Part shown: piece by piece, positions 58,741 through 64,000 of the stretch
How the letters are laid out: every line of letters starts with the position of its first letter
Position numbering within the stretch: the stretch's first letter is position 1
The notes under the pieces: model-generated
Database searches by the model: none
Told to the model about the DNA's origin: nothing
The model's input: the letters and a program-made list of their open reading frames with translations, nothing else
Assembly: GCF_001439815.1 (NCBI RefSeq)
Contig: NZ_JYLM01000015.1
Span: forward strand, 1-64,000
Origin: Pseudomonas orientalis
Lineage (GTDB): Bacteria > Pseudomonadota > Gammaproteobacteria > Pseudomonadales > Pseudomonadaceae
Reading direction: 5' to 3'
DNA length: 64,000 nt
Translations under genes and position numbers: made by a program

Positions 58741-59771
58741 TGGGCTGCTTCCTCAAAACCTTCGAGAACGTTGACGGCGTTGATGCCGATTTCTTCCACG
58801 GCGTAGCCGCCCTCCATCACAAACAGCGTGGGCTTGCCGAGCCTGGCAATGCGCCGGCCCATGGCCAGGTAGTCGGGGCTGTCGAGCTTGAACTGGGAGA
58901 TGGGGTCGTCCTTGAAGGTGTCGACGCCCAGGGACACAACGACGACGTCGGCAGCGTAGCGCTCGATTTCTGCGCAGGCCTGTTCCAATGCCGCGCTCCA
59001 GCAGGCCCAGCCGGAGCCTGCCGCCAGTGGATAGTTGCAGTTGAAGCCTTCACCGGCACCTTCGCCCCGCTCATCGGCATAGCCGAGGAAGAACGGAAAC
59101 TCCGCCTCGGGATGCCCATGGATCGAGGTGAACAGCACATCGCTGCGCGCATAGAAAATCGATTGCGTACCGTTGCCGTGGTGATAGTCCACATCAAGGA
59201 TCGCGACTTTCTTTTGGCCTTGATCGAGAAATGCCTGCGCCGCGATGGCCGCGTTATTGAGGTAGCAATACCCGCCCATCAAGTCGCTGGCGGCGTGATG
59301 CCCAGGCGGACGGCACAGGGCGAAGGCACTGTGTGCGCCGCGCTGTATCGCTTGTTGCGCGGTGAGTGCTACTTGCGCTGCGCTGTAGGCGGCTTGCCAG
59401 GTGCCGGCAGTAATCGGTGCGCCACCGTCGAAGCTGTAATAACCCAATTGACCGTGCAGGCTGGTCGGCAACACGCGGCGCAAGGTACGCGCAGGCCAGG
59501 TATAGGGCAGCAAGTCGCCGTCCTGGCCGAATTCGGTCCAGCGCTCCCACGCCCCTTTGAAGAACGCCAGGTAGTCAGGGCTGTGGATGCGTTGCAACGG
59601 CGCCAGGCCGAAGTCGTCGGGTGCCTGCACAGGGCCCAGTTCGCGGTCCTTGACCCGTTGCAGCACGTGATCGGCGCGCGAAGGCATTTCGAAACAGGGC
59701 ATCAATTGCCCGTCCATCAGTTCGCAACGGCCATGGTGCAGATGATGATCATCCGAATAGATCGTCAGCAT
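58737..59771 (-). CDS. aphA: Acetylpolyamine amidohydrolase (histone-deacetylase fold)
   Basis: A 344-residue zinc enzyme. Active-site segments: C-R-P-P-G-H-H-A-A (tandem histidines), V-D-Y-H-H-G-N-G-T (zinc Asp and His), S-L-G-V-D-T-F-K-x-D-P (second zinc Asp region), and M-E-G-G-Y. The start at MLTIYSDDHHLHHG matches PA1409 (AphA) of P. aeruginosa, which also sits beside a polyamine-binding protein (from memory). It releases acetate from acetylated putrescine, cadaverine or similar amines. The frame from 59873 is not supported. Confidence 0.88.
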   Translation of the reverse strand: MLTIYSDDHHLHHGRCELMDGQLMPCFEMPSRADHVLQRVKDRELGPVQAPDDFGLAPLQRIHSPDYLAFFKGAWERWTEFGQDGDLLPYTWPARTLRRVLPTSLHGQLGYYSFDGGAPITAGTWQAAYSAAQVALTAQQAIQRGAHSAFALCRPPGHHAASDLMGGYCYLNNAAIAAQAFLDQGQKKVAILDVDYHHGNGTQSIFYARSDVLFTSIHGHPEAEFPFFLGYADERGEGAGEGFNCNYPLAAGSGWACWSAALEQACAEIERYAADVVVVSLGVDTFKDDPISQFKLDSPDYLAMGRRIARLGKPTLFVMEGGYAVEEIGINAVNVLEGFEEAAQ

Positions 59772-59899
59772 GTGGTTGTTCTCCGAAGGCTGGCTGGGAT
59801 GCCTTGCAGTGTTGCGACAGACCGGCGTTTTGGAGAATGGTAGAAACGGCCAAAAAGGGATCGATATGGCCAATGTATCTGTCCGTTATTCGCCCCTGC

Positions 59900-60892
59900 C
59901 TAGGGCCTGAACTGACTCGGCGCCACACCGCTCCAGCGCAAGAAGGCGTGGCGAAAGCTTGCGGTTTCGCTGAAGCCCAGTTGCTCGGCTATGCGATAGA
60001 TCGGCAACTTATCGTCCCCCAGCAATTGCTTGGCGCGTTCGAAGCGCAATTCGTCCAACAACTGCTGATAGCTGCAACCCAGGTCATGCAGATGTCGGCG
60101 CAGAGTGCGCGCCGAGCAGTTCATCTGCTCGGCCAATCCGTCCAGGCCTGGCGCGGCACCCAACTGCGCGGCGAGCAACTGCCGCACCCGGCCCAGCCAG
60201 CTCTGGCGGCCGGTGAACTCGGCGCTCTGTTTGCGGCAACGCTCTACCATGGCGCAGTGGGTAATGGCATCGGCCAGAGGCAAGGGTTGTTTGAGCCAGT
60301 GTCGGTCGAAGGCAAAGGCGTGGCTGGCTGCGTCAAATTGCAGCGAACAGTCAAACTGCTCGGCGTACCGTGCGCAGTAATCCGGCGCGCTGTAGGCCAA
60401 ACGCGCCCCGAGCAAGGGCAGGGGACGGCCGAGCAGGTCGTTGCAGATGACCTTCAGCGATACCAGGCAGAACTCGACATTGAACGCGGTCAGGGCCGGG
60501 TCCTCACGGTAATCGCTGGCCGTGAACCAGACGCGCTCTCCCTCTTCTTCCAGGCTCAACGCAAAAAGTGTTCCCAACAACGCCGGGTAGCGCAAGGCCA
60601 GGCGCAAAGCGTCACCGAAGGTGGCACTGGTGAGCAGCGCATAGCCGAGCATGCCGTAGGACGACACGTGCATGCGCCGGCCCAGTTCCAGGCCGATGTC
60701 TCGGCGCAACGCGACGGCGTTGGCACACACGCGCATTTCCTGATGGGTGGTGATACGCGTGTCGGTGCGGCTCAGGTCGGCGCCGCCGATGCCGCTGCCG
60801 GCCAACAAGGTATTGGGGTGAATACCTTCGGCGCTGAACGTGTCGAGGACCAGGGAAACGGCATTGAGTGTGGTCAGGTGCGAATGCAGCAT
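59900..60892 (-). CDS. AraC-family regulator with N-terminal DUF (OruR/ArgR-like type)
   Basis: A 330-residue regulator. Residues 1 to about 200 are the Arabinose_bd-like domain common in this subgroup (S-S-Y-G-M-L-G-Y-A-L-L-T-S-A-T-F-G-D-A-L). Residues about 230-330 hold two helix-turn-helix motifs (C-S-A-R-T-L-R-R-H-L-H-D-L-G and I-A-E-Q-L-G-F-S-E-T-A-S-F-R-H-A-F-L-R-W-S-G). It lies 128 bases upstream of the amidohydrolase on the same strand, so it is a candidate controller of the acetylpolyamine genes. Start 60892 or 60928. Confidence 0.87.
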   Translation of the reverse strand: MLHSHLTTLNAVSLVLDTFSAEGIHPNTLLAGSGIGGADLSRTDTRITTHQEMRVCANAVALRRDIGLELGRRMHVSSYGMLGYALLTSATFGDALRLALRYPALLGTLFALSLEEEGERVWFTASDYREDPALTAFNVEFCLVSLKVICNDLLGRPLPLLGARLAYSAPDYCARYAEQFDCSLQFDAASHAFAFDRHWLKQPLPLADAITHCAMVERCRKQSAEFTGRQSWLGRVRQLLAAQLGAAPGLDGLAEQMNCSARTLRRHLHDLGCSYQQLLDELRFERAKQLLGDDKLPIYRIAEQLGFSETASFRHAFLRWSGVAPSQFRP

Positions 60893-60955
60893 GGTGGCTT
60901 CCAGCCTGGGTTTAGCAGGCTGGAGCAAGTTATGTGCCGTGATGCCTGTGCACGT

Positions 60956-63900
60956 TCATTCAGGTTTGGCGGGGAAAAAGAATTGCCTGGCCTGGGTCAG
61001 GTTGATGGTGCTGCGGTAGAAGGCGATCTGTTGTTCGGCAGTGAGCCTGCTGACGTCGTCAGCCGCTGTACCCAGCGTGTGCTCCTGCGGGGTCTTCAAG
61101 CGTGCCGACAAAAACCTGTCGGCAAACGCCACTGTGCTTGAGTAATGGAAATGGGCGTACCAGATCACGTTGCGGGTGGTCGGGTCGGTGAGGGTGTATT
61201 CGTCCAGATAGTCCTTGGTACTGCTTTTGAGTCGACGCCGACTGGCGGTTTTCTTGATGCTGATCAGGTTATGTTTGTTGAGCCATTCCACACCGGCCAT
61301 GGTCGGCGGCTGTTGCTTGATCATCGTTTGCATCCGTTCATTGGCCTGGTGATAAAGGCCTGTCGCGGCATCTTCGAGTTGCTTGCGCATGGCCACAGCC
61401 GGGTGCTCGGTGCTTTCGGTTACGTTCAACTGCGTCAGCGACTCGTCGATGTCTTGTACGGCCTGCTCCAGCAATCTTGCGTGCTGATGCAACTTGTACT
61501 CGATGCCGGTCGGGGTGCGCGAAGGGTCGCTTGCCTGCTCGGTGACACTGGTTTGAAACGCCGGCAGCGCGTCCAGTAATTGTTGGCCGCGGCCCAGGCT
61601 GCTATCGACGGTGACCACGGGCCGCGGGGTCGCGGAGGCTTGCGCTTCGACGTGCTGAACCCATTCCCCTGGGTTTTTTTCATGAAACGTGGCGATCACC
61701 TCGCCGGTCAACGGTGACCGTATATCCACCAGGTCGGTTTCCAGACCCAGTGGCGTTAACCGCGGGTCGCCGGCCAGCGTGCCGTTGAAGCGGGTGTGGA
61801 TGAACTTTTTCACCGGTCGTGGTGGTGAAGGGGGCGGTGTGGGCCGGATGCGCCGGCTTTCCTGTTCAACGTGCAGCGGAGCAAGTTCGCTGCTGGCCCG
61901 CGCGGAGAAACCACGCAACTGTTCTCGCAGGCTGGCGAGAGGTTCAGCGAGGATTCGCTCGGGGAACTCCTGGGCGACATCTTCCAGGCGCTCGTCGATG
62001 AACTTGAATTGTTCGACCAGGCTGCCCAGCGCCTCGATGCGTTCGTCCAGGCGCGCCTCGCTGCGCTCTTTAAGGGTGTCGCGCAGGGTTTGCACCGCGA
62101 TGTCGGCGTAGTCGATGGTTTCGCCGAGCATCTTCCAGGCGCCTGGGTCGGTGGCGAGGGTTTCCGGCTGCAGGCATAAATTGCGCGCCATGGAAATTTG
62201 CAGGGCCTTGAGGTCGTCGATGTTGTAACGCAGGTTTTTCCTGCTGCTCCTGATCAGTTCCATGCCCGCGCGCGACAAGGACTCCAGTTCGGTAAAGCGA
62301 GATTGCGCATAAGCCAGGCGCTCGATCATCGGCGGGCTCATCTCGGCCAGTTGTCGGAAGTCCTCCAGATGCTCGGCCTTGGGCGGCTTCACGCGGCTTG
62401 AGAGGTGGTCCAGTACCTTGGTGATGGCGGGTGCGAAGGTAATCAGCTGTTCATTGATGCCGGTTTGATTGAGGTCCAGTTGAGCTTTCAGATAACCGAG
62501 CAGTTTTTCCTGAAACTTTTTCACCGGGGTGAAGATACTCAGGGTCATCAGTTGTTGTCGTGCCTTCTCGTAGCTTGTGCTCTGGCTGTCGAGCTTTTGC
62601 AGGTACGCCCCTCGTTTGGCCTGGGCTGAGGTGCCCGGGGCCTCAGACATTGCCCTCTGGGCCTGGCTGAGCTCGCGCTGCGCCTCTTTTTTGGCATTTT
62701 CAAACGTCTCCAATTTAACGCGCAGTTCATCGGACTTGATCTTTGCCTGGTCGATGGCCCGCCGGGTCTGGGCCTGGATGCTTTCAGCGCGCAGGCTGAT
62801 CCGGGAATCGACGAACCATGCACCTCTGGCATTGTGGATCACCGACAAGCCCGTGGGCGCTGACTGAGCGGGGTCGACGATCACGACCGTGCCGCCATCC
62901 TGCAGCGCCACCTCGAACCAGTCTGCGCCGACCTGAGCGTAGTAACGCTGCTCGTGCCGATACAGGTGCTGGTCGACACCGGGTGCGCTGATTGGGTCTT
63001 TGAGGGCCGCGGGTTTAGCGATTTTGTAACGGTCCAGCGCGGCAGCCAGGCTGGCGGCGGTGCGCTTGACTGCGCCAGTGGTGTTCAGCGGCTGGGTATG
63101 CTCTGGAGGCGGTGCAAGGGACTCGCGCTCAGGCAATTGTTCCACGGTAAAAGTCAGGGTGGTTTCGGCCGCGTCAGTAGACGTATCAGGTGCCTGGCTC
63201 TGGTCCCTGGCCGGCTCGACACACGGGCTCTTGCGTCGGGTCGCATGCAAGGCGAGCGCCATGCCAAGGTTGAGCAACACATCGGTCAGGACCGACCATT
63301 TAGCCGGTTGATCACCGTGCTCATGGGCCTCGGAAAAGGCTTGCACATCATCGTTGATCTGCCAGAACCAGGCGACGGTACTCTCCGCGCGGTTCATAAA
63401 CGGCGACGAGGCGTTGAAGAGCCGCCAACTGGCCTTGGCCAGCGAGTTCCAGCGGTTTTCGACGTTCGATAGGGATTGACGGTCCGCCAGGTCGATCAAC
63501 GCGCCGGCATTGCTGTCGAACAGTGTGTTGAAAAGATCGCCGTTGAGTACCTCTTCGCCAAGGCTCATAGGGCCGCTGTAGATCCAGAGTTTGTCGGGCT
63601 CCACCACAGAGTCGATGACCGCCCAGGGCGAGGGCAGTGTGCTGGGAAACACGTAGTTGGTGTAGTCGCTGCGCACCGAGTCCGGAAGCCAGGCGACCAC
63701 GGCATTGCGCAGTGCCGGGGACTGAGTGATTGCATACAGCAGGTTGGCCGGCGAAGGGAATTGCGTCAGCACCGGTTCGAACAGCGGGAGATACAACAGG
63801 CAGGGACCGTCCTCTGCGCGCTTGGGCCCGATGACATACATGTGGGTGACCACGTCATGGTCCTGGGTGGTCCGGCGCTGGGGCACGAAACTCAAGCGTC

Positions 63901-64000
63901 GCATCACGATGGCCTGTCCGTCGACGTAGCGGTCGCTGCTTTGGGTCTGCATCACCGCGGCGACATAGCGGTAGCCACGCTCATCAATGCCGGCCTGCTG
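60956..64000 (-). CDS. Giant toxin-like protein (DUF6543/dermonecrotic-toxin type), C-terminal part
   Basis: The frame is open to the right edge, so the start is outside; more than 1,010 codons are present. The visible part has a long low-hydrophobicity domain (M-Y-V-I-G-P-K-R, C-L-L-Y-L-P-L-F-E-P), a putative membrane-proximal W-F-W-Q-I-N-D-D-V-Q-A-F segment followed by L-G-M-A-L-A-L-H, a charged coiled-coil region in the middle (R-R-A-I-D-Q-A-K-I-K-S-D onward), and a C-terminal region ending F-F-P-A-K-P-E. This organisation matches the large Pseudomonas proteins with a 'dermonecrotic toxin' domain. An internal GTG at 63955 is not the true start. No secretion genes are in view. Confidence 0.75.
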   Translation of the reverse strand, partial: QQAGIDERGYRYVAAVMQTQSSDRYVDGQAIVMRRLSFVPQRRTTQDHDVVTHMYVIGPKRAEDGPCLLYLPLFEPVLTQFPSPANLLYAITQSPALRNAVVAWLPDSVRSDYTNYVFPSTLPSPWAVIDSVVEPDKLWIYSGPMSLGEEVLNGDLFNTLFDSNAGALIDLADRQSLSNVENRWNSLAKASWRLFNASSPFMNRAESTVAWFWQINDDVQAFSEAHEHGDQPAKWSVLTDVLLNLGMALALHATRRKSPCVEPARDQSQAPDTSTDAAETTLTFTVEQLPERESLAPPPEHTQPLNTTGAVKRTAASLAAALDRYKIAKPAALKDPISAPGVDQHLYRHEQRYYAQVGADWFEVALQDGGTVVIVDPAQSAPTGLSVIHNARGAWFVDSRISLRAESIQAQTRRAIDQAKIKSDELRVKLETFENAKKEAQRELSQAQRAMSEAPGTSAQAKRGAYLQKLDSQSTSYEKARQQLMTLSIFTPVKKFQEKLLGYLKAQLDLNQTGINEQLITFAPAITKVLDHLSSRVKPPKAEHLEDFRQLAEMSPPMIERLAYAQSRFTELESLSRAGMELIRSSRKNLRYNIDDLKALQISMARNLCLQPETLATDPGAWKMLGETIDYADIAVQTLRDTLKERSEARLDERIEALGSLVEQFKFIDERLEDVAQEFPERILAEPLASLREQLRGFSARASSELAPLHVEQESRRIRPTPPPSPPRPVKKFIHTRFNGTLAGDPRLTPLGLETDLVDIRSPLTGEVIATFHEKNPGEWVQHVEAQASATPRPVVTVDSSLGRGQQLLDALPAFQTSVTEQASDPSRTPTGIEYKLHQHARLLEQAVQDIDESLTQLNVTESTEHPAVAMRKQLEDAATGLYHQANERMQTMIKQQPPTMAGVEWLNKHNLISIKKTASRRRLKSSTKDYLDEYTLTDPTTRNVIWYAHFHYSSTVAFADRFLSARLKTPQEHTLGTAADDVSRLTAEQQIAFYRSTINLTQARQFFFPAKPE

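Noticed and set aside
1..64000. CRISPR arrays, tRNA and rRNA genes
   Set aside because: Regular repeat-spacer arrays were not seen; the repeated elements are REPs. No cloverleaf or rRNA sequence was recognised, though a tRNA scan was not possible.

Overview
The window is chromosomal DNA of a fluorescent Pseudomonas (P. fluorescens group). This rests on recognisable Pseudomonas proteins (cfaB, pdxY, pycR-pycA-pycB, uvrD, zigA, cls), GC-rich coding DNA, and many copies of two palindromic REP families: type 1 built on GTAGGAGCGAGCTTGCTCGCG and type 2 built on GTGGGAGGGGGCTTGCCCCC. Much of 19-50 kb keeps the gene content of the PA5435-PA5546 part of P. aeruginosa (from memory, not searched).

Layout. 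0-5 kb is an accessory, visibly A/T-richer patch. It holds the right end of an IS3-family element, a DUF3077-like gene remnant, and a minus-strand operon: a 23-residue ORF with a strong ribosome binding site (4403-4474), a SagB-type flavin dehydrogenase, an AurF-type diiron oxygenase and an MFS exporter. This looks like a small peptide-based or RiPP-like pathway and is the best candidate here for an undescribed system. 5.2-10.9 kb is a six-gene phospholipid operon resembling E. coli ynbABCD with an added acyltransferase and a small membrane protein. 11.2-17.0 kb encodes three SPFH (HflK/HflC-like) proteins, one with a His-rich N-terminus, and an HmtA-like metal P-type ATPase, preceded by a Zur-box-like sequence. 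17.1-19.0 kb is a bufferin operon (Cys-rich precursor, DUF692 enzyme, DUF2063 partner). Then come cfaB and cls.

22.5-32.5 kb is a zinc-starvation cluster with two perfect Zur palindromes. It has FolE2, a ZnuABC-like transporter, gamma-carbonic anhydrase, a second dihydroorotase, an AmiC-type amidase, a small secreted protein, ZigA, DUF1826 and a second COG0523 GTPase: zinc salvage plus replacement enzymes. 33-50 kb is core genome: pdxY, thioesterase, cation/proton antiporter, SMI1/KNR4 protein, Tim44-like protein, uvrD, a c-di-GMP enzyme, a HexR-like regulator and the two-subunit pyruvate carboxylase with PycR.

50-64 kb is more variable: a passenger-poor autotransporter, an amino-acid ABC receptor and permease divergent from a homocysteine methyltransferase, two acetyltransferases and a PaiB-like protein divergent from a MocR regulator, an acetylpolyamine amidohydrolase with a polyamine-binding protein, an AraC regulator, and the C-terminal part of a giant toxin-like protein that runs off the right edge. 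No rRNA, tRNA or CRISPR array was seen.
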